64,000 nucleotides of DNA from Chloracidobacterium sp. (GCA_016711345.1 JADJTD010000001.1:1736001-1800000), one strand, 5' to 3'; counted from the stretch's first letter, positions 42,575 to 51,289 are shown. Made by a program: numbers and translations. The notes: generated from the letters alone by a model not told the origin.

Positions 42575-43126
42575 ATGAAAAAAGTAGTTTTAACGTTTGG
42601 CCTGATCGGGGGCTTAATAATCGCGGGTTTGGTTTGGGTGACGGCGATTCTCGTCGAACGGCGTGCCATCGGTTTTGAGAGGCTTGAGGTTGTCGGTTAT
42701 GCGAGTATGCTGATCGCGCTCTCGATGGTCTTCTTTGGTATTAAATCATACCGCGACAATTATTCCGGAGGACAACTCAGATTTTGGAAGGGAGTACAGG
42801 TCGGTGTGCTGATCTCGCTGATCGCCGGCGTTTTGTATTGGGGCGGAGCAACTTCGTACGGAGTCGCGAATCCGGGCTTTGACGAGCGGTTTATGAAGCA
42901 ATTCTCTGATCTAAAAGTAGGAAAATTGCAAGAACAAGGAGCCTCCGAGGATCAGATCGAAAGTGCAAAGGCAGAAGTCGAAATGATGGCCGGCCTGTTC
43001 AAAAACCCTGTACTTTTCTTCCTGATCTGCATGGTTGAGATAATGCCCGTTGGCATTATCGTAACCTTGATAAGCGCAGGCCTTTTACGCAAGAAAGAGC
43101 TTTTGCCGGCAGCCGAACAAGTATGA
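42575..43126 (+). CDS. DUF4199-like membrane protein
   Basis: A 183-residue membrane protein with four hydrophobic spans (about 6-27, 37-55, 68-90, 145-170) and a charged loop (about 95-140) before the last. The layout matches DUF4199 proteins, whose function is not known. A strong AGGAGG site lies 8 bases before the ATG. The stop overlaps the next start (ATGA), so the two are coupled. It is probably controlled by the LuxR-type regulator upstream. Confidence 0.75.
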   Translation: MKKVVLTFGLIGGLIIAGLVWVTAILVERRAIGFERLEVVGYASMLIALSMVFFGIKSYRDNYSGGQLRFWKGVQVGVLISLIAGVLYWGGATSYGVANPGFDERFMKQFSDLKVGKLQEQGASEDQIESAKAEVEMMAGLFKNPVLFFLICMVEIMPVGIIVTLISAGLLRKKELLPAAEQV

Positions 43127-43551
43127 GATCAATGAAAATGGACCAAACTTCGATACGACCAAGGTTATGGATAGCTTTGCCGACTGCGATCGTCGTCGGC
43201 ATACTAAGTGTATTCCTATTCTTTTTGTTTATGGTGCTTTACGGCCATGTGATCGATCCTGGGCACGAAGAACTGTTTTATCACGAGGCAGCTAACAGAT
43301 TCGGGCCGATCGCGAGTATTATTGGCGGCATTCCTCTGATGTATTTAGCTGGACGTTGGATCGGCAAGCGTGTCGGACCGCAGTTAGCGATCAAGGCTGC
43401 TCTACTGGTATGGCTGGTCTATTTTCTTGTGGATGTGACAATAGTTGCGGCAAGCGGAATTTTATTAAGCCTGCTTCCTATGGTCGGGATCTCTTTCTCG
43501 ACCAAGCTGATAGCGGTCTATCTTGGAGGACGTTCGTCTAAAAGGAATTAA
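43123..43551 (+). CDS. hypothetical membrane protein
   Basis: A 142-residue protein with four predicted membrane helices (LWIALPTAIVVGILSVFLFF; PIASIIGGIPLMYLAG; LAIKAALLVWLVYFLVDVTI; a last span ending near GGRSS). I do not recognise a named family. Translationally coupled to the DUF4199 gene by the ATGA overlap. An alternative ATG lies 9 bases on. The pair probably acts together in the membrane. Confidence 0.7.
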   Translation: MRSMKMDQTSIRPRLWIALPTAIVVGILSVFLFFLFMVLYGHVIDPGHEELFYHEAANRFGPIASIIGGIPLMYLAGRWIGKRVGPQLAIKAALLVWLVYFLVDVTIVAASGILLSLLPMVGISFSTKLIAVYLGGRSSKRN

Positions 43552-44190
43552 AATAGTAGATCGATATGCGTATGTTCCAATGGCATTTCCCGGTTGGAAA
43601 CCAAGCAGAAAGAGCTGACGGACGGTTTGAACTATCAAAAAGAAGCTAAAGATGCCGTATGTCATTGACGACAACGCGGATCGAAGACGAGAAGCGGTTC
43701 CGCTTGTCAATGGCGCTGTGATTCTAGGCTAAATATATGATCTGCAAGGGTTTATCTGTAAACACGTCCAAAAAAGCCATTTTGTAACCCCAAAAAGCCA
43801 TCGGAGACCCCCTAAAAGCCATCGGACAACCCCCAAAAAGCCATCGATAAATCGCCGTTTTTTATTGAAGAAAGTCGTGGCAATAGTTCGGAACCGCTGC
43901 ATAAATGCCGTCGCCGTTACTCTGATCTCCTCTGATCTCAAATTAACCCGCGATTTCTTTTATGGCATAAATACCCTGATCTCGAATGGACCGGCAATGA
44001 CCCGTATAGCGTCCGTGCCCTTTGGGTCTTGCATTCGAGTTCTGTGTTAAAGGATCGGCTCAACACAAAGGTCACTGAGTTGGAGACACAGAGAACACGG
44101 AGAAAAAACTAGTTAGATTTTCAAATTTACCCGTTACCGAAATAACTGAGTTTTTGCGTTATTTACCCGTTTGCGTGAAAATCAGAGTTT
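43552..44190. other. 640-base intergenic region
   Basis: No supported gene between the LuxR operon and gltX. It holds the degenerate tandem repeat at 43774-43844 and a purine-rich CACAGAGAACACGGAG run near 44085-44100. A minus-strand frame over the tandem repeat (43729-43902) could encode a 57-residue peptide with RWLFG repeats, but the repeat spacing breaks its frame and no ribosome-binding site is seen. Confidence 0.5.
43774..43844. repeat. 21-22-bp degenerate tandem repeat, 4 units
   Basis: AAGCCAT recurs at 43774, 43795, 43816 and 43838, spaced 21, 21 and 22 bases, within units like AAAAAGCCATCGGANANCCCC. The units are A-run plus C-run rich. Confidence 0.75.
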
Positions 44191-45693
44191 ATGACTACAC
44201 GCGTTCGTTTTGCGCCGTCTCCGACAGGCTATTTACATATCGGTTCCGCGAGGACCGCACTTTTTAACTATCTTTACGCCAGACACACGGGCGGTAAGTT
44301 TCTATTGAGAATAGAAGATACTGACCTTGCGCGTTCTACTGAAGAGTCAACACGTTCGATTCTCGACGGGCTTGCGTGGCTCGAGCTTAACCACGACGAA
44401 GACATCATCTTCCAGTCGGACAATGCTGACAAGCACCGTGCGACAGCATTAAAATTGCTCGAAGAAGGCAAGGCCTATCGCGATTTCACTCCAAAAGTCG
44501 CGCCGTCTGACGCAAATGTAAAAGACGCGATCAAAGATCGTGCCCGAGCCGGACAAGGCGAAAAGAATATGCGCGACAATCCGTATCGCGACCTTTCGAC
44601 CGAAGAAAGTGATGCACGAGCCGCTGCCGGAGAGCCTTTTGCGATACGTTTGAAAGTCGCTGCAACGGGCAAAACCTCTTTCGAAGATAGTGTGTACGGA
44701 TTGCAGGAACGCGATTACGCCGAAACCGAAGATCTGGTACTTCTCCGCTCTGATAGTCATCCGCTCTATAATCTTGCTGTCGTTTGCGACGACATCGAGA
44801 TGCAGATCACGCACGTCATACGCGGACAAGATCATCTCACCAACGCGCACAAACAAATTCTTATATACGAAGCGCTCGGTGTCACGCCGCCCACATTTGC
44901 CCATCTGCCGCTGATAATGGCTCCGAACAAGGGCAAACTGTCAAAACGCAAACACGGCGAAGTCGTTTCGATGACAACGTATCGTGACGCCGGTTTTCTC
45001 GCTGCTGCATTTCGCAATTTTCTCGCATTGCTTGGCTGGTCGGCAGGCGAAGAGCAAGAGATCTACTCATTGGACGAGTTGATCACAAAATTCTCGCTCG
45101 ACGGAATTCATCGCTCGAACGCCGTATTCAATTTCACCGAAAATGACCCGCGCCGCTGGACCGACGACAAGGCACAATGGATGAACGCCGAATACATCCG
45201 CACGATGCCGATCAATGATCTGCTGCCATTCGTTAAACCCGAACTAAAAGCCGCTAAATTGTGGCGTGATGAATACGAGGATGACGATAAAGCATGGTTT
45301 GAAAACACTATCAACCTAATTCGTCAGCGTTTCTTTACATTGAAAGACTTTTCATCGCAGGGCCGAGCCTACTTTAGCGAAGACTACGATTTTGATCCTG
45401 CGGCGATTGAAAAAAACCTATCGAAATTTCCCGACCTCAAAATGTGGCTTCCGGAACTCGCTGACCGGTTCGAAGCAGAGTTTGAAAACAAACCCTTCGA
45501 CGAAGAAAACATCGAAACCGTCGTAAAAGCCTTCACCGAAGAAAAAGGCACAAAGCTCGGCGTCATCATGAACGGCGCACGCACCTTGCTAACGGGCGTT
45601 GCTGTCGGTCCGTCAATGCTTTCGGTTTTTGAGTCTTTGGGTAAAGAAAGAGTGATCTTAAGGCTGCGAAGCCAAATTGTTTGGAATGCCTAG
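44191..45693 (+). CDS. gltX: glutamyl-tRNA synthetase
   Basis: Charges tRNA-Glu (and in many bacteria also tRNA-Gln). 500 residues, usual length. Class I signatures are present: APSPTGYLHIGSARTA (8-23) with the HIGH-like HIGS, and KLSKRKHGE (about 251-259) as KMSKS. Between them lie RIEDTDLARS (about 41-50) and RGQDHLTNAHKQ (about 212-223). The anticodon-binding helical domain fills the C-terminal third. It stands as a single gene. Confidence 0.97.
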   Translation: MTTRVRFAPSPTGYLHIGSARTALFNYLYARHTGGKFLLRIEDTDLARSTEESTRSILDGLAWLELNHDEDIIFQSDNADKHRATALKLLEEGKAYRDFTPKVAPSDANVKDAIKDRARAGQGEKNMRDNPYRDLSTEESDARAAAGEPFAIRLKVAATGKTSFEDSVYGLQERDYAETEDLVLLRSDSHPLYNLAVVCDDIEMQITHVIRGQDHLTNAHKQILIYEALGVTPPTFAHLPLIMAPNKGKLSKRKHGEVVSMTTYRDAGFLAAAFRNFLALLGWSAGEEQEIYSLDELITKFSLDGIHRSNAVFNFTENDPRRWTDDKAQWMNAEYIRTMPINDLLPFVKPELKAAKLWRDEYEDDDKAWFENTINLIRQRFFTLKDFSSQGRAYFSEDYDFDPAAIEKNLSKFPDLKMWLPELADRFEAEFENKPFDEENIETVVKAFTEEKGTKLGVIMNGARTLLTGVAVGPSMLSVFESLGKERVILRLRSQIVWNA

Positions 45694-45736
45694 CGGCGAA
45701 AAAATTTCCCACTCACAGAAAAATTACCACAGCACT

Positions 45737-45784
45737 TGCGTAGTTAAATGACTTCATATATATTTGTAGTCAAGTAGCTACGCA
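45737..45784 (+). promoter_or_regulatory. inverted repeat operator before the ArsR gene
   Basis: TGCGTAGTTAAATGAC and GTCAAGTAGCTACGCA are inverted copies (13 of 16 positions) around a 16-base A/T-rich spacer. The right arm abuts the ATG at 45785, and there is no Shine-Dalgarno sequence. This placement is typical of ArsR-type autorepression; binding is inferred. Confidence 0.65.
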
Positions 45785-46105
45785 ATGAATTTACGACGAG
45801 ATGTTTTCCAAGCCATAGCCGACCCGACACGACGGGCGATACTTGTGTTGGTGGCTTCGCATTCTATGACTGCCGGGGCGATCGCTGCGAACTTTGACAC
45901 GGCGAGGCCGACAGTTTCAAAACACCTGCAAATCCTCACCGAGTGCGAATTGCTTAGTCAGGAGCAAAGCGGTCGAGAGATCCGCTATCAGATCAACGCA
46001 AAAAAAATGAAAGAAGTGGCCGAGTTTATCGAGCCGTTTCGCAAAATGTGGGATGACAGATTTAATAAACTGGAAGCCGTAATGAAAAAATACAAGAAGA
46101 AATAA
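45785..46105 (+). CDS. ArsR-family transcriptional repressor
   Basis: A 106-residue winged-helix regulator. IADPTRRAILVLVASHSMTA (11-30) and the recognition helix ARPTVSKHLQILTECELL (about 40-57) are typical. No metal-binding cysteine motif is visible, as usual for ArsR proteins paired with AHSA1/SRPBCC genes. It starts directly after an inverted repeat and heads an operon with the SRPBCC and DoxX-like genes. Confidence 0.92.
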   Translation: MNLRRDVFQAIADPTRRAILVLVASHSMTAGAIAANFDTARPTVSKHLQILTECELLSQEQSGREIRYQINAKKMKEVAEFIEPFRKMWDDRFNKLEAVMKKYKKK

Positions 46106-46167
46106 ACCACATAGGTACATAGTTCACATAGCATTCTAACTATGTACCCTATGTTCCTATGTGGTTA
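46105..46167. repeat. imperfect hairpin of ACATAGG-type repeats
   Basis: AACCACATAGG near 46105 pairs with CCTATGTGGTT ending at 46166, and further ACATAG/CTATGT words lie between. The element fills the ArsR-SRPBCC gap and would fold into a long hairpin in the mRNA. Confidence 0.6.
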
Positions 46168-46175
46168 TGAAATAA

Positions 46176-46643
46176 ATGGAAAGAAAGACACAGATAAAAG
46201 CCGAAGACGGCCAACAAGATCTGGTGATCACACGAGAATTTGATCTGCCGCTCGAATTACTTTTTAGAGCTTATGTAGAGCCCGAGATCGTCGAGCAATG
46301 GATGGGAACAAAAGTGTTGAAACTGGAGAACAGACAGCACGGCGGCTACCAATTTGAAACGAGCGACGCGGATGGAAATGTGCTGTTTCGTGCCAACGGA
46401 ACGATCCACGAATTTGCGCCTAACCAGAAGATCACGCGGACATTTGAAATGGAAAATACGCCGTTTCCCGTACAGCTTGAGTTTCTGGAATTTGAATCGC
46501 TCACTGACGACGCAAGCCTTCTCACAATGCAGATCGTATATAGATCGGTCGCAGATAGAGACCAAATGCTGCAGCTGCCCTTTGCCCAAGGCCTGAATAT
46601 GGCCCATAACCGATTACAGGAAACGGTAAGCAAATTAAGATAA
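46176..46643 (+). CDS. SRPBCC/AHSA1-domain protein
   Basis: A 155-residue START-like helix-grip protein (activator of Hsp90 ATPase homologue 1 family). TREFDLPLELLFRAYVEPEI and VEQWMGTKVLKLE open the fold; the C-terminal helix LPFAQGLNMAHNRLQETVS closes it. Such proteins bind hydrophobic ligands and are often encoded beside an ArsR repressor, as here. Ligand unknown. Confidence 0.9.
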   Translation: MERKTQIKAEDGQQDLVITREFDLPLELLFRAYVEPEIVEQWMGTKVLKLENRQHGGYQFETSDADGNVLFRANGTIHEFAPNQKITRTFEMENTPFPVQLEFLEFESLTDDASLLTMQIVYRSVADRDQMLQLPFAQGLNMAHNRLQETVSKLR

Positions 46644-46647
46644 CGCT

Positions 46648-47031
46648 ATGACAAAGACACACAAAATTATCTATTGGATCTCGACTCTCTGGCTGGCGTT
46701 AGGAATGACATCGACCGGGATAGTGCAGTTGATGAAAATGAAAGATGATGTGGATAGAATGGCTCATTTAGGCTATCCAGCATATCTTTTGACAATGCTG
46801 GGCATTTGGAAAATTTTGGGCGTAATTGCAGTCCTTGTTCCAAAATATCCTTTGATAAAAGAATGGGCATACGCAGGTTTTTTCTTTACAATGTCCGGAG
46901 CGGCAATTTCACATATCGTGGTGGGCGATCCCTTTAGTGAAATAGCTCCGTCGCTACTGCTGCTGACCCTGACCATCGTGTCGTGGTATTTCAGGCCTGA
47001 GAGTAGAAAAATACCGTCGGGAAATCATTAA
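46648..47031 (+). CDS. DoxX-like membrane protein
   Basis: A 127-residue four-helix membrane protein of the DoxX-like family: IIYWISTLWLALGMTSTGI, the loop YPAYLLTMLGIWKILGVIAV, KEWAYAGFFFTMSGAAIS and SLLLLTLTIVSWYFRP. It follows the SRPBCC gene by 4 bases, and ArsR/AHSA1/DoxX clusters of this order are common. Function in the operon is not known. Confidence 0.88.
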   Translation: MTKTHKIIYWISTLWLALGMTSTGIVQLMKMKDDVDRMAHLGYPAYLLTMLGIWKILGVIAVLVPKYPLIKEWAYAGFFFTMSGAAISHIVVGDPFSEIAPSLLLLTLTIVSWYFRPESRKIPSGNH

Positions 47032-47060
47032 GAACGCAGGACACGATTTTCTTAGATTGT

Positions 47061-47969
47061 ATGAATAGATCAATTTACTCAGCCCTGATCTTGTTTTTGC
47101 TGATCAACAGTCAAATTTTTGCTCAGAGCAAAGATGCTTTGCAGCAAAAAATACAGCACATCGCTACTTCCAGAAAAGCGGTGGTTGGCGTTTCGATTCT
47201 CGGCAATAACGGAAAAGACAAAGTATCAATTAACGGCGACAGACGTTTCCCGATGCAAAGTGTTTTTAAGTTTCATATCGGATTGTTGATGCTTTCTGAG
47301 ATCGACAAAGGCAATTTTTCGCTTGACCAAAAAGTTGAAATTCAGAAAAAAGACCTCTTGCCCGGCCTTTATAGTCCGATCAGAGATAAATATCCCGACG
47401 GAGCAACTCTAACGATCGCAGAGATCTTAGAATATACGGTTTCTCAAAGCGATAATGTCGGTTGCGACGCTTTGTTAAGATTACTTGGCGGACCTCAAGC
47501 GGTTGAAAAATATTTTGAGAAAAATAAATTCAAAGATGTTTCCATAAAGATCAACGAAGAAGTAATGCAGAATAATTGGGATCTACAGTTTCAAAATTGG
47601 ACGACCCCAAATGCCGCCAACAAAGTACTGGAAACGTTTTATTACAACAAGAAAAAGCTACTTTCTCCAAAAAGTTACGAGTTCATTTGGAAGGTAATGC
47701 GGGAAACTTCGACAGGTCAAAACCGTCTGAAAGGACAATTACCTGTAGGCACCGTTGTCGCCCACAAGACAGGCTGGTCGGGGACGAACAAGAAGACTGG
47801 AATAACAGCGGCGGTCAACGATATTGGAGTCGTCTTTTTGCCGAATGGCAGCCATTTTTTCATCAGTATTTTTGTGACCGATTCAAAAGAAGATGCCGCA
47901 ACCAATGAAAAAATTATTGCCGACATCGCCAAAACAACTTGGGACTATTTTGTTACAAAAACCAAATAA
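47061..47969 (+). CDS. class A beta-lactamase (subclass A2-like)
   Basis: A 302-residue periplasmic serine beta-lactamase. Signal peptide about 1-21 (LINSQIFAQ). Active-site motifs: SVFK (Ser67, Lys70), SDN (130-132), the omega-loop Glu in INEEVMQ (about 166) and KTG (236-238, HKTGWSG). The QFQNWTTP stretch and Glu placement resemble the PER/CfxA/CepA group (A2) rather than TEM. It hydrolyses the beta-lactam ring; which drugs cannot be told. It is more A/T-rich and lysine-rich than its neighbours, a hint of transfer. It starts 30 bases after the DoxX-like gene. Confidence 0.92.
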   Translation: MNRSIYSALILFLLINSQIFAQSKDALQQKIQHIATSRKAVVGVSILGNNGKDKVSINGDRRFPMQSVFKFHIGLLMLSEIDKGNFSLDQKVEIQKKDLLPGLYSPIRDKYPDGATLTIAEILEYTVSQSDNVGCDALLRLLGGPQAVEKYFEKNKFKDVSIKINEEVMQNNWDLQFQNWTTPNAANKVLETFYYNKKKLLSPKSYEFIWKVMRETSTGQNRLKGQLPVGTVVAHKTGWSGTNKKTGITAAVNDIGVVFLPNGSHFFISIFVTDSKEDAATNEKIIADIAKTTWDYFVTKTK

Positions 47970-47973
47970 AATT

Positions 47974-48004
47974 ACAGTTACTTCCGTTATTCCGATGTAA
48001 CTGT
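47974..48004 (+). terminator. hairpin after the beta-lactamase gene
   Basis: ACAGTTAC and GTAACTGT form a perfect 8-bp stem with a 15-base loop, 5 bases after the stop. Only a short mixed T stretch follows, so it is a weak terminator or an mRNA end-protecting hairpin. Confidence 0.4.
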
Positions 48005-48017
48005 GTTTCTAAATATA

Positions 48018-48593
48018 ATGAAAAAGATCAATAACAAGAATAATGAAATGTTGCTAGCAGACCGTGAAGAACTGCTTGGCGAATTAAAGACACGTTTTGA
48101 GAAAAACATGAGCCGCCACAAAGGCCTTGAATGGGCCAAGGTTCAGGCAAAGCTGGACGCCGATCCTGCAAAATTTTGGTCGCTCAGTGAAATGGAACGC
48201 ACAGGCGGTGAACCGGATGTCGTAGGGTTTGATAAAAAGAAGGGCGAATACGTTTTTTATGATTGCAGCGCGGAAAGCCCTAAAGGCCGCCGGAGTATTT
48301 GTTATGACAGAGCGGCGTGGGAATCCAGAAAGGAACATAAACCGGAAAACAGCGCTTTGGGCATGGCCGCCGAAATGGGAATTCGTATCTTAAACGAGGA
48401 AGAATACCGGGAGCTGCAAAAGCTCGGAAGATTTGATACAAAAACTTCAAGCTGGATCGAAACGCCTGTTGATATTCGCGAGCTCGGCGGAGCTATCTTC
48501 GGCGACTGGCGCTACGGCCATGTTTTCATCTACCACAACGGCGCCGAGTCATACTATGCCGCCAGAGCATTCCGCGGCTCAATACGGATCTAG
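48018..48593 (+). CDS. DUF4256-family protein
   Basis: A soluble protein of about 191 residues of the DUF4256 family, no known activity. Typical segments: REELLGELKTRFEKNMSRHK, WSLSEMERTGGEPDVVG, YDCSAESPKGRRSICYDR, EMGIRILNEEEYRELQKLG and the end FYHNG/YYAARAFRG-like region (VFIYHNGAESYYAARAFRG). I chose the ATG at 48018; an in-frame GTG at 48003 is possible. It converges with the Lrp-type gene, 6 bases apart. Confidence 0.85.
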   Translation: MKKINNKNNEMLLADREELLGELKTRFEKNMSRHKGLEWAKVQAKLDADPAKFWSLSEMERTGGEPDVVGFDKKKGEYVFYDCSAESPKGRRSICYDRAAWESRKEHKPENSALGMAAEMGIRILNEEEYRELQKLGRFDTKTSSWIETPVDIRELGGAIFGDWRYGHVFIYHNGAESYYAARAFRGSIRI

Positions 48594-48599
48594 ATCGTG

Positions 48600-49034
48600 C
48601 TAGACATTGATCACACGTCTTTTCACAGGCGACGACAAAACTATGGTAGTCGTAGTGATGCCATAAGGTGTCAATCTATCTATCACTTCCTGCAAATGCC
48701 CCACTGAGGCAACAGCCACTTTCATAATAAAACTGTCTCCACCGGTGCCGCGATGGCATTCGAGCACTTCGTTTGATTCCTGCGCGACCTCGATAATGTG
48801 GCTGTAATCGACGCCGGTGATGCTCATCCGCACAAACGCCGTGATAGGCAAGCCAACTTTTGCCGTGTCGATCTCAGCACGGTAGCCGAAGATGATGTGT
48901 GCGTCTTCAAGCTTGTGGACACGCTCAATCACCGCCGGTGTCGTCAGTCCAACTCGACGGCCAAGCTCGGCGTAACTCGTGCGGGCGTCTTCTTGTAACT
49001 CCTTGAGTATTTTCTTGTCTATATCGTCAATCAT
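48600..49034 (-). CDS. Lrp/AsnC-family regulator
   Basis: A 144-residue feast/famine regulator. N-terminal helix-turn-helix (DARTSYAELGRRVGLTTPAV, about 16-35) and C-terminal AsnC ligand-binding ferredoxin-like domain (ITAFVRMSI; CHRGTGGDSFIMKVAVAS; GITTTTIVLSS). It is transcribed away from phhA-hppD-hmgA across a 190-base gap, so it is the natural candidate to sense phenylalanine or tyrosine and control that operon; this is inferred from position and family. Confidence 0.93.
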   Translation of the reverse strand: MIDDIDKKILKELQEDARTSYAELGRRVGLTTPAVIERVHKLEDAHIIFGYRAEIDTAKVGLPITAFVRMSITGVDYSHIIEVAQESNEVLECHRGTGGDSFIMKVAVASVGHLQEVIDRLTPYGITTTTIVLSSPVKRRVINV

Positions 49035-49223
49035 TTTCTATTAGGGTGTTTCATTGGAGTACGGTGAAGCGAACAAGTATTATTAAGCAAAACATGTAAA
49101 TTAACTTACAATCTAAAGCAATCCTACCATACTAACTTATACTCCTTATTCAGAAATTCTATTAAAACCATTAGAATAGTTTATTCGCAGATAACGAGTT
49201 TTTCGACCGCACTCATCGACACC
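49035..49223. promoter_or_regulatory. divergent promoter region, Lrp-type gene / phhA
   Basis: A strongly A/T-rich 190-base gap, including AAGTATTATTAAGC and repeated TTAnAA/TTATA words. Lrp-type proteins bind such A/T-rich DNA. No single operator can be fixed by eye. Confidence 0.45.
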
Positions 49224-50153
49224 ATGAAAGGAGCAGCCGCAAAAATGCTTACCGACACCGTTTCAAGCCCATCATCTGATGGCGATTTTGCTCTGGAGAA
49301 TTTCCGCGTGTCCGACGAAGACTTGCCGGAATTTAAGGATTTGAAGTTCGAGAATATCAACGAACTCCATCTCGATCATCCGGGAGCGAGCGACCCTGAA
49401 TACCGTAAACGGCGTGATTACATAGCGAGCCTTGCAAAACGCTTTCGTGAAACCGGCGAGATAACCGACGTTGATTACACCGACGAGGAACAGGGCATCT
49501 GGCAGCATGTGGCGACGCGACTGGAGGAATTGCATCAAAAGCACGCCTCGCCGTTTTATCTGCAGGCAAAACGCGATCTCGGTATCACGACCGAACGGAT
49601 TCCCCAACTCTCCGAAATGAACCGCCGACTAAAGGAATTGACGGGTTTTCGGCTTGCGCCGATCGAAGGTTTGGTCGAGACACGCGGATTTCTGAGCTGG
49701 CTTTCCTATCGAACGATGCTTTCCACGCAATACATCCGCCATCATTCGCGGCCCGAATACACGCCCGAACCGGACATCGTCCACGAAGCCATCGGTCACA
49801 TTCCGATGTTTACAAACGCAAATTTTGCCGACTTTTCACAGTTCATAGGTCACGGAGCCCGTATTGCGAACGACAAACAGCTCGAAGAGCTTGGCCGACT
49901 CTATTGGTTCACGGTCGAGTACGGCATGGTCGAACATGAAGGCGAGATCAAGGCATACGGAGCTGGCCTGTTATCAAGCTACGGCGAACTAGAACACTCA
50001 TTTACAGACAACGTAGAACGCCGTCCATTTGATTTAGAGGAAGTTATAAACACGCCCTACGATTACAGTGACATGCAGCCGGTTTTGTATGTAATCCGAT
50101 CATATGCTGAACTAAAAGCAGTGACAAAAAAGTATATCGAGACATTCCAATGA
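49224..50153 (+). CDS. phhA: phenylalanine 4-hydroxylase (aromatic amino acid hydroxylase)
   Basis: Converts phenylalanine to tyrosine with O2 and a pterin. 309 residues, as in bacterial monomeric enzymes without a regulatory ACT domain. Iron ligands are intact: HEAIGH (His187, His192) and the Glu of WFTVEYG (Glu232); the pterin/substrate region GFLSWLSYRTMLSTQYIRH lies before them. An alternative ATG lies 21 bases on. It is coupled to hppD by an ATGATGA overlap, so phenylalanine feeds straight into tyrosine degradation. Confidence 0.93.
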   Translation: MKGAAAKMLTDTVSSPSSDGDFALENFRVSDEDLPEFKDLKFENINELHLDHPGASDPEYRKRRDYIASLAKRFRETGEITDVDYTDEEQGIWQHVATRLEELHQKHASPFYLQAKRDLGITTERIPQLSEMNRRLKELTGFRLAPIEGLVETRGFLSWLSYRTMLSTQYIRHHSRPEYTPEPDIVHEAIGHIPMFTNANFADFSQFIGHGARIANDKQLEELGRLYWFTVEYGMVEHEGEIKAYGAGLLSSYGELEHSFTDNVERRPFDLEEVINTPYDYSDMQPVLYVIRSYAELKAVTKKYIETFQ

Positions 50154-51289
50154 TGACAGAAACAGATACAGCGATTAACACAACGGTTCAAAACCCTTTG
50201 GGCCTGAAGAAGATACACCACGTCGAGTTTTACGTCGGCAATGCGAAGCAGGCGGAGTTTTATTACCGCAAGGCATTTGGGTTTTCGCGTGCAGGTTATT
50301 CGGGACTGGAGACGGGGAATCGCGAGACGACTTCGTATTTGATGCGCCAGACGAATATTAATTTTGTGCTGACGACACCGCTTTCGCCTGAGCATCCGGC
50401 GGCCGAGCACATTAAACAGCATGGCGACGGTGTTCGCGACATTGCATTTCTTGTCGAAGATGCCGATCACGCTTTTAACGAGGCGGTGAAGCGTGGCGCG
50501 ACTGCCGTTACACTGCCCCACGATTTGTCAGACGAGAACGGCAATGTTCGTCATGCCGCGATCGCGACCTACGGCGACACGATTCATTCGTTCATCTCGT
50601 ACAACAACAATAACGGCCACAATTATTCCGGGCCGTTCCTGCCCGGTTTTGTCGAGCAAAAAGTCGAGGGAGACCCCACTGGCATAATGCTCGTCGATCA
50701 TATCGTCGGCAATGTCGAGCTTGGCAAGATGAACCACTGGTGTGATTTTTATCGCGATGTGCTTGGGTTTTTCCGTTACATTACGTTTGACGACAAGGAC
50801 ATTTCGACCGAGTATTCGGCGTTGATGTCGATCGTGATGTCCGACGGCCAGCACAATATCAAATTCCCGATCAATGAACCTGCGACAGGCAAAGGCGGTA
50901 AATCGCAGATACAGGAATACATCGATTTTTACCGCTCGGCCGGAGCTCAGCATATCGCTCTTCTTTGTCGAGACATCCGAAGCACCGTCACACAATTGAT
51001 GGCAAACGGCGTAGAATTCCTGACGATTCCCGATACCTATTATGATGACCTGCTGGACCGTGTCGGCGAGATCGACGAAGATATCGAATCGTTAAAGAAG
51101 CTAGGCATACTCGTTGACCGCGACGATGAAGGCTATCTACTGCAGATCTTTACAAAACCGGTCGAGGATCGCCCAACGGTTTTCTACGAGATACTCCAGC
51201 GCAAGGGGTGTAAAGGATTCGGCAAAGGCAATTTTAAAGCGTTGTTTGTTTCTATCGAGGAAGAGCAAAGGCGACGGGGGAATCTCTAA
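50150..51289 (+). CDS. hppD: 4-hydroxyphenylpyruvate dioxygenase
   Basis: Turns 4-hydroxyphenylpyruvate into homogentisate. 379 residues, two vicinal-oxygen-chelate domains. The 2-His-1-Glu iron site is present: DHIVGNVE (about 185), AQHIALLCRD (about 263-272) and FYEILQRKGCKGFGKGNFK (about 345-363), the last being the family signature end. The N-terminal KKIHHVEFYVGNAKQAEFYY is typical. It overlaps phhA by 4 bases and the TPR gene by 1 base. Confidence 0.96.
   Translation: MMTETDTAINTTVQNPLGLKKIHHVEFYVGNAKQAEFYYRKAFGFSRAGYSGLETGNRETTSYLMRQTNINFVLTTPLSPEHPAAEHIKQHGDGVRDIAFLVEDADHAFNEAVKRGATAVTLPHDLSDENGNVRHAAIATYGDTIHSFISYNNNNGHNYSGPFLPGFVEQKVEGDPTGIMLVDHIVGNVELGKMNHWCDFYRDVLGFFRYITFDDKDISTEYSALMSIVMSDGQHNIKFPINEPATGKGGKSQIQEYIDFYRSAGAQHIALLCRDIRSTVTQLMANGVEFLTIPDTYYDDLLDRVGEIDEDIESLKKLGILVDRDDEGYLLQIFTKPVEDRPTVFYEILQRKGCKGFGKGNFKALFVSIEEEQRRRGNL

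Noticed and set aside
43774..43844. CRISPR-like array
   Set aside because: Units are 21-22 bases with no unique spacers and no cas genes nearby.
43729..43902. Minus-strand small protein with RWLFG repeats
   Set aside because: No ribosome-binding site, and the 22-base step in the DNA repeat breaks the peptide register. Kept only as a repeat finding.
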